Of a DNA stretch of 64,000 bases, positions 50,121-62,631 are shown one piece after another. The notes beneath the pieces were generated by a model, which did no database searches, was not told the origin of the DNA, and worked only from the letters and a program-made list of their open reading frames with translations. The DNA comes from Acholoe squamosa. Lineage: Eukaryota > Annelida > Polychaeta > Phyllodocida > Polynoidae. Where the stretch lies: assembly GCA_949317995.1 (NCBI GenBank), contig OX439044.1:18500641-18564640 (forward strand). The letters are read 5' to 3'. The stretch's first letter is position 1, and every line of letters begins with the position of its first letter. The translations under genes and the position numbers were made by a program.

Positions 50121-52697
50121 TTTCACTGTCCTAAGTGGGATAACTGCGTTGATAGCCATATGTGTAAGCATGGTTAGATTGCAATTCCACCTTTACTGGA
50201 GAATGAATTTATTAAATGTGACATATACTGGGAATAGGGACCTTAATGCACCTTGATATTCAAACTGGCTTCCACAGGCTTTGTCTAAAATGAGTGTATT
50301 TGAGTCCCCTAACCTTATGAATAAGTGATGAGGGTCTTAGATAGAAGTCTTACCTTTATGAAATCAAGAAAGGAAAAGATTTTTAGAACATTTTGTCAAT
50401 ATAGCAATAATCTCATTAGAAAAATCAAAATGGCTGCCACCTACCTTCCCAGTGATAACAATTATAGATTCCTTGACCCCAAAAATGTATACTTTGAGGT
50501 CGAAAATCATAGAAGGTTTGCATATGACGAATTTGGAGGTATCCCAGCCCCTACTCTTCGAATTTTAGTTTCCCCCTCTATTTCTTTGGCTCAAAGTGTC
50601 AGGCTGGATGAGATCATCATGTTACATATGGGTTTTGGTGGTTCCATATGCATATTTTGGGCTCCATGAGGGTAAAATGTGCCCAAAATGTCCAAAATTG
50701 TCTGGGCGAAATTGTGTCTGGGAGAATGACATTTGAGTAACAAGCCATGTTGAGGGCTTAATTTCCTTCAGAAACATCATTCATACCTCCATGAAAATCT
50801 CAGGTCCAGACTAATTTGACCTGTAGATTAAGAAAATCACATTATCATTTATGTCAGATGTGTCCTTGCTATTGTAAAAGAAGCATACTTATAAGAATTC
50901 TTTTTCTGGGCACATGTCTGGGCAAATGACATGTAAGGCCCCATATGCACACTTTCTATAATTTGTGACCTTGAACTTAAAAACATGTTTCTATGTTGAT
51001 TAGAAGCAGATGTTTAAAGAAAATACCGACATATTGGCGAATGATTAATGGGAATGATTATAGAGACACTATAGATGTATAATCAAAAGAGGAAAAAAAA
51101 CTATAACCAACAAGTCCAGGTCAGGCTAAAAATCCAAAGAATTCTGCCAGACTATAAGAATTTACAGCCAAAATCGCGCTTTAAAGCGCGCTTGGGCAAC
51201 TAGAGGAAGTAAGCATTTCCAAGTATCTACAATACTTCATCTCTGATTTGGATTGACTGTGTCTGATTTTGCTTGTATAAATCCTACATCAGTATTTTTC
51301 TTCCATTTAGAGCTGTTGCATAGCAATGGGTATGAGAATTGCTTATGTGCTTAGTAACGATCCTATCAATTTATTCTATGATGATTCCGATGTAACTTAC
51401 CCATCCTAAATCAGCCCCAAAGACTTACTAATTTGTCCTGCGTATCATTGCTTAGCAACATGCATTCAAAACTGCTTATTTGCTGAGATGATAATATAAA
51501 AAAAATTGCTAAATCTGGATATCCTTCATTTCCCGCTTTGAAGAATATAAATTAACTCTTTTGGGGCTTTAAATGACCTTAGATGTTGAATAGAGGCAGT
51601 GTAAGGAACCGATTGCTGCTCTGTATAGAGAGGACAAGATGGCGGCCTACACTGGGTAAACTGGTACAGTAGCATAAGTTAGGTAGTGAGGCTCAGATCT
51701 GGTCCGGAAGGTATTACGGCATCTTTGCCACCAGGGGGCCACTGACACGTGACGCGTGACGTATGACGTGTTTTGGTCATGTGCAATGTGACAGGCGGAT
51801 ACACAGGAGCCGTTCAAAACACAATTACGTCGAATTGGAGTGAAATATCAATCCAAAATGTTCCAGCTCCCTCCCCTCCCACATCCTGCTACGTCACCAC
51901 TACCTACGTCTAACCGGAAGCGTTCACATGACGTGATGTGACGACAAACCAGGCAGGTGGTAGGAGGGTGGGAGGTAGGGGAAATGTAATTATATATGGG
52001 GTGCGAACTAAAAGGGAATGCATTGAAAGGTAGCTTGAACTGGTTTGCGAACAAGCACTCTAATACAAATGAATTTACAGTGGGATAGGAATAAAAAGGT
52101 CTCTGTTCTGTACCTATGTTCAACTCCATGTCCTTTCGTGTATGCAGAACAAATACTAAGAGGAACATTCGAATATAGTACAGTAACACACAGGGCATGG
52201 AAGGGGAGATGGGAGCCCTAAGTTGAATGAGGTGTTCTTAGTTTACATGTCAGGGTGGAGAGGTTAGTGGTTTGTGGTATGATGCACGATCATGACATGG
52301 CCTGGTGTGATAGTGCACTCGGAGTCTGATAGTGAGTGACAGCGTGTCTTTTAGATGAGTGATGGTGTGGGGCACGAGGGGAGTGGAAAGTGGCTGTGAA
52401 ACTACCTGCTTGAGTGGGTCTAGTGAGCATGGGTCGTAGGGGGTAGAAAGGTGGGACTGGAGATGATAATGTGGGAGGTAGTAGCTGTAGTACATTGTTA
52501 GGTAGCATTAATGGACGGTCACTCGATGCAGTTTGCATGGAATAGTTATCCTGAGTGCAACCAGCCCACTCACCCCTTACCACCTGCAGAGCTCAAACTC
52601 AGGAGGCCCCCTCCCACTATCCCTGCACCCCCTCCCACCAGGCACTGAAGTACTGGACATGGCAGGTAAATCATGCAAACCTCTGTGCACCTTATCC
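50121..52697. other. Intergenic, no supported gene
   Basis: Holds a partial copy of the short palindromic repeat at 50216-50262. The 114-codon frame at 50325-50669 matches nothing I recognise. 51,840-52,600 has C/T-rich frames without domains. Confidence 0.55.
50216..50262. repeat. Short palindromic MITE-like repeat, copy 4 (partial)
   Basis: ATGTGACATATACTGGGAAT, then GGGACCTTAATG, matching the 5' part of copy 3. The 3' half is not recognisable. Confidence 0.5.
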
Positions 52698-52950
52698 TTA
52701 ACCCCTTAAGGGCTACAGTGATTTAATGCACTGTTGATCTTACCAGCATGGTACATGGATGTGGTCCTGGTAAGTTACTCGCTGGGGCAACACTCAGGCA
52801 TTGTGTAGACCCTACGGGCTTGATACACTCCCTGGGAGTTGTCATGATGCTGCAATACAGAGCTAGTAGACACGCCAGCATTAGATTTGGTGCATCATAA
52901 CGAGTAAAGATTCTGAATGTTGTGGCAGTAAGCGTCCCTTAAAGGGTTAA
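52698..52950. mobile_element. TTAA-flanked MITE (piggyBac-like signature)
   Basis: 245 bp between two TTAA copies (52698-52701 and 52947-52950), with inverted ends CCCCTTAAGGG and CCCTTTAAGGG. TTAA target duplication with CCCTT ends suggests a piggyBac-driven non-autonomous element. Related sequences are at 23746, 19667 and possibly 6544. Confidence 0.7.
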
Positions 52951-55445
52951 GGGAAGGAATGGGATTGTGGAGATGGATGGGGTAACAGTCACCCAATTAC
53001 CATCCCTCCACACCCACTACACATTCTACATGGTCCCAAACCAGCCAGTCCTCTCTGTCATACCAGCTCTAACCAGCCATAAAGAGGAGTGTTGGTCTGT
53101 TATGATGGCTGGTACAAGTTGTGAATGGGTTATGATAATAGCAGGGCATGTTCCCTGAAAGGGTTCATTATGAACATGTCGTAGCACCATATTATAGGCA
53201 GGGCTGATAGAGGCTGTATGTATGCCGTAGATAAATCAGTGCACTAACTCGGCATACCTTTATCCTTTTCTACCCTCTCACCCCCTCTCTCCACCCCCCT
53301 TCCCTTTTGACCATTGCTAGGGAAGGACACAATAAAGGAGAGTGGCTTAGAAAATGTGTTCTATTATTAGAGGCTATACACGGCTCGGTTAAAAGCAGAC
53401 AGAATCTAGTGCAAAGAAATGTTCTTTTATTACACACTATTACTATTGCCGTGACAAATTAAAACAATGATTGAATTCGTAGCTCAGCCACAATCATAGT
53501 CAAACTCTAGGCGCATTTCATTACTTTTGGTACCAACTCAACTTTAATGTTGCAAGGAAACCATGATTCCAACCCCCACACAGTGACCGGCCGTGGGACG
53601 TGGCCGCTCTGAGGGTTCCTATCATGCAAGGCCCTTCCGGCCCAGCCTTACAAAAAGACACCAGCAAAAATTGTGCCATAAAGGGAAGAACGAAATTAGA
53701 GACAGTGAGCAAAATTGGAATGGTCTCTGAACCGCTCAGCTTATCAATGGACTGCCATGCCCTTTCAAGGTCAATCCCTCTCTAAGGGGTCATTGGAAAC
53801 TATCCAAACTTTTGTTGAGAAAAAGAGGCTAAAGTGGCATATTAGGGGAGACTAAATTGTTATTTTATCCTTCTTTCCCCCTCTTCCACATTTAGGACAA
53901 CCTTTTCCAAAACGATTCCTTTTATGGTCTCCAAATAACTACGCATCAATAATGAATTATGGTTATGTAATTACATAAGAGCTAAAAAGACCGGGGAGAA
54001 ATCACGAAGATGATCATGAAATCGAAATTTACGTCCCTGCTTTTATGAGACAGATCTCCTTAAATCTTACCAAATATCGCTCCCTTTCACGAGAAAAAAA
54101 GAATTATAGGCTAGTTCTCAAATCCACAAAACACACTTCAATTGCAACATAATCGAGCATGTCTAATATATGAGACAATCTGGGGTTGCTATTGCCAGAG
54201 GTTGCTAGAGCGAGAGAATGGAGACCGATTTCCAGGAACTTGAAGCAACTTTGTTCTTCTGCAATCAGTTTACCCTCCAGAGACTCATACAAACCAATAC
54301 CCACTCCTTTCCTCCAGGACCTCTCTTCTACCCCTCAGAAGCAGTGCAGCGGCAGTGAATGAGGGCAAGGCTTCAGCTTTTTGGCTGCTATTAAGCTTGA
54401 TTGAGATGCAAATGCTGACATTGCGAAAACAATGGGCGTCTCTCCATATTCAGAGATTGCCATGATCCCAGAGGGTGATTAAGCATCGATGTAATCAGTG
54501 GCTCACATTGAGATGGCTAAGCTATGGAGATGGATTCTTCAACAGCCAGTAGCTATATAAGAAGCCCTGCTTCCTGCCACTCTTACAGGCAATAGCTCAC
54601 ACCAAGTGTGAGCTGCTCAGGCTGACATGTTTTCCACGTCCCACGCTGCCATTGTTCTCTTTCTATTACTCAATACCTGATATTTTCTTTCTACCCTGGT
54701 GATAACCTTAAATTATCGCCCGAATTAGCCTTTAAACAAGACTGTGATGTCATAACTCAGATGAGATTATTTCCCTGATTCAGAGAGTTCCATTGATTCG
54801 CGCGAAATCTAGTTATTCAATTTATGTTGGGTTTGGCGTTGGCGGAGAAACAGTTGGCGAGGGGCTGGGGGCTATCCAATGTTAGTGTCGGCAATTAACA
54901 TTGCATATATAGGGTGCAATTGTGTAAGGGGCGAATGTTAGTGCGGCCCTTTGGTACCAATGTTAGCACGATTTCAATGACCCTACACATCTGGAGTCCA
55001 ATGACCAATGATGTTGCTTTTCCATCTGGTCATAAAATCTTGCCCGAGAGGTTCTCTTCTGATCAAAATGCATCGATAACTATTTCTTTTCCAATGTGAG
55101 TGTGGCGTCAGATATCAAAACTTTCTAATCACAGGGAATATCGCACGCCAAATAAAAACCTTGATATCTGATTTTGAAGTGTTGTATTGTTAAACCATCT
55201 CCTTTTCCCACGGGGGAAGCCACAGCTGCACTTTTGGACATGTCATGTTAACGAGATTAAGTCCTGAATTTCAACCTTTTGAAACCCTAGTTTGAATGAT
55301 GGGCCTGACAGCAGGCTTAAGAGGTGTGAGAGCACCTCCCCGGGACTGCCGGCCTTGGCAAGAACAACTCATTCACTCAACTCAAGTGGCAGCTTGAAAC
55401 TCTAACCAGACTCAGGAGATATTAGTTGTTTCAAGACAAGCCCTG
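52951..55445. other. Intergenic, no gene seen
   Basis: Short frames without features. Nothing else is supported. Confidence 0.55.
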
Positions 55446-55686
55446 TGGGGTGTTTCAGAAGCCGGACATGATAATGAACTTTAAATATCTGTTTCTAAAA
55501 CTGCTAGATTCTAAACTTACAACTGCAACCATTATGATCTCTCACCAGTCATATAGTTATAGACACAGTAAGGTAATGGTAATGCTTTAGAAACACATGC
55601 AGTTATAAACCTACAGTCACTATTAAAACTGCTATCATATCTCCTTATGACCGGTTGTAAACATTACCTGCTTCTGAAACACCCCA
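55446..55686. mobile_element. MITE with 17-bp perfect terminal repeats
   Basis: TGGGGTGTTTCAGAAGC at the left and its exact complement at the right, flanked by CTG on both sides as a possible 3-bp duplication. Ends with GTTTCAGAA and a 3-bp duplication would fit a PIF/Harbinger-type MITE; that assignment is tentative. No coding capacity. Confidence 0.7.
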
Positions 55687-57117
55687 CTGAAGTACCCACT
55701 GTCCATTACAGGTGTAACGGACCTATATCTGATCAAGACTTCCTAACTTAATCTCTGTACAGGAAAATATACCAGGAGATAGCAGAGTGTCTCAACTGGT
55801 AGTTTCCGAAAGACTCCTATATAATTGTGACTTCATAAAATGTCAGAGGTTGGTTTCAAAATCCCTGACGACAACATAGGCTCCATACGCCTAATATAGA
55901 CACTGAGTTTTTCCTCAGGGATATTGAAATAACCCCCAGGTGGCTGTGTAAGTATATAATTGCGTGTACCTTATGTACTATTCGAGATAGATCTATATCC
56001 CATGGCTGAGGGTGTGTGTGTGTGTATTTGGGGGGAGGGGAGGGGACTGGGCATTGGCGTAGCAGGTGCGTTCCATTGATGACCTCATGTCCAGCAGCGG
56101 TACCAGGTGGCAGTTACGTCGTCCTTACATTAAAGCCAAATATGCAGGAGGAGGCCTAGAGGAACAGTATCTATGTGGCTATACCTACAACACAGAGGCG
56201 CCGTGGGCTGTGGGGAAGGGGAGGGGGTAGTTGGATCGTACTTTAGAAGAGTGTCAGCAGGGTCAGGCCATTACAACCCCATCATCACCACCCAACCTGG
56301 ACCGGGTAAACCAGCAGAGTGCACCGTTACACGCCAATAACATCTTTGTTTGACCGTATCGATCTCACGCCAAAGCCGTTCGATACCCCGGAAGCATTTG
56401 TGCAGCGACAGACTACATCCCTCCCCTTTCCATCTACTAGTACTAGCCTCCCTACATCTCATTGTACCATTCAACTGAGACCGACCTTTCCACTCAGAGT
56501 ACATGTTATAAATATGAGCTGAAGAACATGGTATGGACTGGAAACATGCACTTGTAAGTTGTAGTGTGCCTATGAGCATGTCGACCTGTCACATGACAGT
56601 AGATCAAGTTGGAGAGAACTTTTCTCGCCCAATACTAAACTCTCAACCCACGCCTTAGTCTCGTTAACTCTCGTCAGATTAAATGTGCGGCGAGAGTTGG
56701 ATGGCGAGACGAGGTCAAAGTCATTCAGGCAGAAGGAGGGGAGAGGCATGCCCTCCCCCCCCCCCAATCCCGGCATGCACTTGATTCATGACGTCATGAA
56801 TGGCGTCTGCTGGATGATTGGCGGTTTGTAGGGAGGCAGCCCTGGGTCAAGGACCTGCTGATTTAAGGCCTGCCTTATGCGCCACGATCCATCCATACTT
56901 CCACCCCACTTTGGCTATCACAACCGGGATGTTTATTAATCATTTGTGAAAGCTACTGCACTCCGCCGGGTCAAGTGCTAAGCTTGATGACAAGGGGGGC
57001 ACTAAAGTAAGGAAGGGACTGAACTGCTCATGCATGATGCCTTTTCAATCAATGCCTTCATCAGCGCCAGTCCTTCTGACTATGCTGGTCAACTTTATAC
57101 ATGATTAAAAATACCGC
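55687..57117. other. Intergenic, no supported gene
   Basis: Short overlapping frames on both strands around 56270-56780, without recognisable domains; a (C)n run near 56755. Confidence 0.55.
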
Positions 57118-57250
57118 TAAAGGGCCGCATCCACTGTCTTCAGATGGACCATTCGTTGGCTTCATCTTTTTTTTTTATCTCTCATTGTTTTCTATGGAGA
57201 GAAAAAAACAGACGGGTGGTCCTTATGTGGGCAGTTGATGCGGCCCTTAA
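57118..57250. mobile_element. Short MITE with AAGGGCCGCATC ends
   Basis: TAAAGGGCCGCATCCACTG at the left; the right end is complementary with one mismatch (CAGTTGATGCGGCCCTTAA). The inner ATGGACCATT and GTGGTCCTTAT blocks are partly inverted. 133 bp. Confidence 0.65.
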
Positions 57251-58024
57251 ATATGTCAAATTAGATCAATGGTCTTCAGCCCTATAATTCAGATAGGTCA
57301 GAGGGATATCATCAGGTTGCAAATTTTTTAGACCCTCTGTACACCAGCCTTTTCGTTCCTCTGTCTTCTCAGGGGTATTATAGAGAATTCAGCAAATCAT
57401 CCAAATTTGAACCTTTTAGATCTAAAACTAACATTTTCCATCATAATAGTTTCAAATACACCAACATCTATCAAGCTTTGTATGCATAGATACATACACA
57501 CATTGATTCAAGGGTAGTGACAAGTTTGATTAATGATGATCGGCTTCCGCCCATCTTAGGCACTCTGTTGTGTCACTTTGGACACTGTAAAACATAATGC
57601 AATATGCTTGTAGCGGCTCACTCTAAGATTCATTAGGTGGTAATTGACTGATGTCCTTGCCGGAAGCCTAATTTCCATAAAATAATATACCAGGCGCCCT
57701 GTCTCACCCTTGGGGTTGTAAATCAGGCTTGTAGAAACCACAGTCCTATTTAGGAAGTAATGAAGACTGGTCGTCCCACCCAGTCACCTAGTACTGGCTC
57801 ACAATAACAGACAGACGTACAGGGAATACAACAGGGCCCTCTCCACTTAGCTATTACAAGGAACATGGAAATGTATTCACTTTCAATGACCACATGGCGC
57901 ATGCGGCATCTCAAAGGTACTAGCAAATTGAATGCATGGTATGATTCCATGTGAAGGGTTCGGCTGGCCACTAATGGAGGTATCTCCTCATATGACTTTA
58001 CCTTGGCAATGTCGTCACAAGTAC
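57251..58024. other. Intergenic, no gene seen
   Basis: No convincing coding or structural feature. Confidence 0.55.
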
Positions 58025-58345
58025 TAGCAGTAGTATGGTGTTATCCCTATGGCAGTAGTATAGGCAAAGTGTGCCTTGGTCATGGTGTTAGAATACTGGT
58101 AGTAGTATAGGCACAGTGTGCCTTGGTCATGGTGTTAGAATACTGGTAGTAGTATAGGCAAGGTGTGCCTTGGTCATGGTGTTAGAATACTGGTTGTAGT
58201 ATAGGCACAGTGTGCCTTGGTCATGGTGTTACCTCCTGAGCATTGGCTGTACCCGCTGCGTATTAAAGAAGGGACCTGTACATAAAGGGTTCCTTATTCA
58301 TGGCGTTACTGTAGTGGTAGTAGTATAGGTAAAATGTACCTTGGG
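58025..58345. repeat. 47-bp minisatellite, small array (array 3)
   Basis: About four regular units (58043-58236) of GTAGTATAGGCACAGTGTGCCTTGGTCATGG type, with degenerate units on both sides up to 58345. It belongs to the same family as 9886-12670, mostly the CCTTGG variant that also marks the right edge of array 2. Confidence 0.85.
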
Positions 58346-58357
58346 AATGTAATATTA

Positions 58358-58465
58358 TAATGAATAGACTTGAACGAATGCCTTTCAGGGGATGATATAG
58401 GCACGACACGAAGCGGAGTGCCTATATAAAGCCCCTGAAAATCATGAATTCAAGTCTATTCATTA
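58358..58465. repeat. 108-bp hairpin element
   Basis: TAATGAATAGACTTGAA (58358-58374) and its exact complement (58449-58465) enclose further inverted blocks CAGGGG/CCCCTG and ATAGGCAC/GTGCCTAT. The almost continuous symmetry suggests a small foldback transposon. Confidence 0.75.
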
Positions 58466-59149
58466 CACATTGCATATATAGCATGGTTTCCACCATTAAT
58501 TATATCTATTTACCTTTAAAATTGAAGAAATTTCAAGTTTTTCTGTTGCGAGTCCAACCCGACAAGAAACACCTCCGCTATATTGGATTCTTGGAAAGTA
58601 TATTTGACATGAAATACCCACTGCCCTTTCAACAGTTGATAGCACTGAAAGAATATAACGATAAAAAAGAACGTAATGTCATTTTATCAATGCCACATGG
58701 CAAGAGATGACACAGAAAACGGTTATCCTGTTCCTGGGGGGGGGGGGCACCCAGGTACATATCACACCGCTACAGCCTGTATACCATCAGACCAGAATGA
58801 CGTTACCACAGTGATAAAATGACGGGCACAGCGGACCATAGAATTCCATTATAGGAACTGATCCTGGGAAGCCTGATATGTCAACGAAACAATTGTGACA
58901 CGTAGGCTCTGTGTTAGGGATGGAGTTGAAAAACGAGGCAAGCTTAGATGGGGTACCTAAACTAATGTTAGATATTCTTTAGAAAGTGCTGTAATTGAAA
59001 TGTGTGTTCTCTATTCAAAGTATCGATGTGTCTTTCACATTAAGGTGGATGGCGGCCTCAGAAAAGAGGTTTACTGCGCAGATACCTGTGCAGGTGTACA
59101 TAGTTAGGGTATATAAAACATAGAACTTTATGGACCTACACCACCAGCA
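58466..59149. other. Intergenic, no supported gene
   Basis: An 88-codon frame (58444-58710) starts inside the hairpin's right arm and has no recognisable domain; I do not call it a gene. Confidence 0.5.
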
Positions 59150-59218
59150 CATTCAGTGGCAACTCTGTAAGCTGTAAGACTTGATATCAGAAGGTTCAGG
59201 GTTCGAACACAGCCTGAG
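59150..59218 (+). repeat. tRNA-like fragment (SINE head?)
   Basis: TGGCAACTCTGTAAGC as an A-box-like and GGGTTCGAACAC as a B-box-like sequence, at suitable spacing. The arms do not pair well, so a pseudo-tRNA or SINE is more likely than a gene. Confidence 0.4.
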
Positions 59219-59356
59219 CACTCTATATTGATTTTTTATAAGTAATTGTTTATTGTCAATAAAAAAATGAAAAGAAAATTTGAAAAGGTATCTGAAAAAA
59301 AAAAAAATCCAAATGTTTCCAAAATGCCAAAAATGTTTGCATAGATTTTCTAACAT

Positions 59357-59428
59357 TGCCAGACCTTGGATCGAACCCAAGATCCCTTGATCCAGAGTCA
59401 AACGTGTTACCACTTCACCATGGAATCT
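59357..59428 (-). repeat. tRNA-Gln-like pseudogene or SINE head
   Basis: On the minus strand: TTCCATGGTGAAGTGGTAAC as D-arm, an anticodon arm TTTGA-CTCTGGA-TCAAG (anticodon CTG) and a good T-arm CTTGGGTTCGATCCAAG. The acceptor stem has several mismatches, so a functional tRNA is doubtful. Confidence 0.5.
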
Positions 59429-60089
59429 GTGGTAAGTGGTTCAATGGGAGTACATACTTAGCTACCCCTTCATCATATGTTTGAAGCTGATGCTCGATAT
59501 TTTTGAAGCCCTAAAACAGTAGAAATATGCCTGGGACTATATGTTGATATTTCATTCATCACACTAATTATGCTTATAATCTAAGTGCTGAGGAAGCTAT
59601 GGAAAAAATCTGTCCACTTTTGGATATGAATATGGAAAATAATGTGAAAAATTAATGTATAATCCTATAAAACATTAAAGGTTCTGTATCTCAGAAATAT
59701 GCATGAGACCCCCACATGTTTATTGCATATAATATTACGCATAGTACCCAACATTTTGAGATTCTGTTGAGAATATGGTGGAAATCTATCCACTTTTAAT
59801 CTATCCCCGCCATCCACCTTAACTTATCATTCTTCTGTAAGGTGATGCCAATGAAAAAAAGATATTCTCATTAACATAAGGGTAAAAAAATCACCACGGT
59901 CATGAGTTCAATAAGATTATCATGTTTGCAGGCTAATTACATCAACGTTGGTGGTAATTGGATTTTCTTTACGTTGTCTCATAACTCAATTAATGTAGCA
60001 ATTTCAGGAAATATCCGCTAAAGGGGAAAGAGCGGGAGTGTGTGTGAACAAAATCATAGCCATAAATTGTAGTCGATGTTATTGTGTTT
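59429..60089. other. Intergenic, no gene seen
   Basis: AT-rich, with nothing recognisable. Confidence 0.55.
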
Positions 60090-60740
60090 GGTTGTAATGG
60101 TATGGTGTGACCAGTGAATTTTGTGTGGTTGTAATAGTATGTTGTGACCAGTGAATTCTGTGTGGGTGTTATGGTACTACGGTGTGACCAGTGAATTGTG
60201 TGTGGTTGTAATGGTTCTAGGATATTTCCCCCCTGGAAATTCCCCCCCCCCCAGAGATTTCCCCTCTGGAAATCTCCCACCCTGGAAATTTCCCCTCATC
60301 ACTTCTATGTGATACAGATACAGTTAGAAATGGTTGCATTTCAATTTTATTGCGGAATAAAGATTCTAACCCTATTACTAACCCTATCCCTATCCCCAAC
60401 CCTAACCCTCACCCTATCCCTAACCTTATCCCTAACCCTATCAATAACCCTTACCCTATCCTTAACCCCATCCCTCACCCTAATCAAACCCTATCCCTTT
60501 GCAAACCTAGAGGGGGGGGGGGTTATTTCCTGGGGGAAGGGAATTTCCTTGGGGGGGGGAATTTTCCAGGGGGGAAATTTCAGAATGGGATTATTCCGGG
60601 AGGAGTTTTCCAGGGGGTCATCTCCTGTGAATTGTGTGTGGTTGTAATGGTATGGGGTGACAAGTGAATTGTGTGTGGCCGTAATGGTATGGGGTGACCA
60701 GTGAATTCTGTGTGGTTGTATCCAGCTAGAAAAATACTAT
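60090..60740. repeat. 37-40-bp minisatellite interrupted by a foldback block
   Basis: GGTTGTAATGGTATGG plus GTGACCAGTGAATT units repeat at 60090, 60127, 60165 and 60204, and resume at about 60630-60720. The block 60226-60612 lies between them, so it was inserted into or arose within the array. Confidence 0.75.
60226..60612. repeat. Inverted CCTGGAAATTCCCCC arms around a telomere-like tract
   Basis: The left arm (60226-60300) carries several CCTGGAAATTTCCCC-like units; the right arm (60520-60612) carries them in inverse orientation. Between them (about 60366-60500) are degenerate CCCTAA/CCCTAT hexamers, as in an interstitial telomere-like repeat. Confidence 0.7.
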
Positions 60741-60759
60741 AGTAGGTACCATAGTACAC

Positions 60760-61870
60760 AATAATTAAATATAGTATTCTATAGTTTATTATAGTAAACT
60801 CTAGTATACCATATTATTCTGCTGCATATTGTACTATAGTTTTCTATAGTACACTAGGGTATGCTATAGTAATGGAAGAAATGTCCTACTATTGAAGTAA
60901 ACTATAGTATAAGTGACTATAGTTTACTCTAGTCGTATCATAGTTTATCATAGCATTTAGAGTACAATCTGATAATATAGAATACCATGGTATTTATACT
61001 GTAGTTTACTATTGTTGCACTGTAGTTTACTAGAGTAATTCCCATGCAACCTAATCCTACAGTATACTACAGCTTTTGCTACTGTAGTTTAATCTAGTTG
61101 TACTACGGTTTACTGTGGTATTTCCATAGAACTTGATCCTATAGTAAACTATAGTATTTCCTACTCTAGTTTACTCTTGTTGTACTATAGTTTACTATGG
61201 ATTTCCCATACAACTTGATCTATAATATACTATAGTACTTGCTACTGTAGTTTACTATAGTTGCACTGTAGTTTACTGTAGTATTTCCATACAACGTGAT
61301 CCTATAGTATATTATAATATAAATAGTATTTACTACTCTGGTTTACTATAGTTGAACTAAAGTTTACTGTGAATTTCGCATACTAGTTAATCCTATAGTA
61401 TACTGTATAATTTGTCATTGTAGTTTACTATGGTTGTACTATAGTTTATCATGGTATTTCCATACAACGTGATTATATAGAATACTATAGTATTCCTCCT
61501 ACAACTTGGTCCTATAGCATACTATAGTTTTTGTCAATGTAATTTACCATAGTGTCACTATAGTTTATCATAGTATTTCCATACTTGGTCTTATAGTATA
61601 CTATAGTATTTTTCACTGTAGTTAGAGTATAGATATAGTATAGCTTACCCTAGTAAATTACACACAGTCTGTTGATACAGTATGCTATTACATGTTCCAG
61701 TGTATATTACTATAGCTATACTATAGTTTACTATAGTATTTCCTGCACGACCTGCTGCTATAATATACTACAGTATTTGCCACTGTAGTTTACTGTAGTA
61801 ATTCCCGCACACATTTACCACTATAGTTTGATTAAAGTACATTTTACTGTAGTTTAATGTACTTAGCCTT
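60760..61870. repeat. 82-bp-period AT-rich tandem array
   Basis: Units such as CCATACAACTTGATCCTATA then TACTATAGTATTTGCTACTG recur about every 82-89 bp from 61042 to 61460, with degenerate units on both sides. CTATAG/TACTATAGTA palindromes dominate. Confidence 0.85.
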
Positions 61871-61924
61871 ATACCTAAACATACATACTGTAGTGTATTT
61901 TACTGCTTCTCTGTCATTGATTAG

Positions 61925-62110
61925 GTTGGCGGCTTCTGGGACTTTGATTTTCACCACTATGACGGAGTATAGAAGCAGGGGGGCTTTTCTACCTTTGATT
62001 TCTAGCATTAAGACGAATTGCAGAGGGAGGGGGCTTCTGGGTCTTTGATTTCCTGCACCAGGACGGAGTGTAGAGGCAGGGGGTTTCTCTACCTTTGACT
62101 TCTGACTTTT
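61925..62110. repeat. About 60-bp tandem repeat, three units
   Basis: GGCTTCTGGGACTTTGATTT and similar units with ATGACGGAGTATAGAAGCAG recur three times with divergence. Confidence 0.7.
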
Positions 62111-62631
62111 CCATCTCCTTAGTACGGTTTAGGACTCAGGGATGGGTAACATATTAATATCTCAATATGATTTTGACATAATCTCATTGGCCTGATCTAC
62201 CAAATAAACCAATGTCTCGACTAACATTATGACTCTATCTGCTGTTCTTTCTTTTTGTATCTTTTGGATTGGTGACAGAAATATTTCACAGGAGTTTACT
62301 GTAGTATTTTCTGCAAACATTGACATTACAATCTACTGTGACACATTTTTCATCATTTCAGAAAGATTTAAAAACTTGAGGATTGGGGGGATTAATATAG
62401 ATGTATGTTCTCAATAATTATAATCCTGACATATATTTTACATTGGTCACAGTTACTTTATTGCAGTTTAGTATTCCCCGCAAACATTGATAATACAATC
62501 CACTGTGGTATGTTTTCTCCTTTCTATTTATTGTTCATATAAAATAAAATGTTCAGACTTGGAAGTGGGTAATATAGACAAATCTTATTTTTATCACTAT
62601 CTTTGACATAACCGTGGGTCTGACCTATCAA
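62111..62631. other. Intergenic, no gene seen
   Basis: AT-rich, with a repeated CAAACATTGA(C/T)A(T/A)TACAATC block near 62314, 62482 and 63018. Confidence 0.5.

Noticed and set aside
50325-50669. A 114-codon plus-strand frame as a host exon
   Set aside because: No splice-flanked pattern or known motif; it could be a decayed repeat, but I have no support for it.
58444-58710. An 88-codon plus-strand frame as a small gene
   Set aside because: It begins in the arm of a hairpin element and shows no domain or conserved pattern.
59357-59428. Functional tRNA-Gln gene
   Set aside because: Anticodon and T arms look good, but the acceptor stem mismatches strongly; called a pseudogene or SINE head instead.
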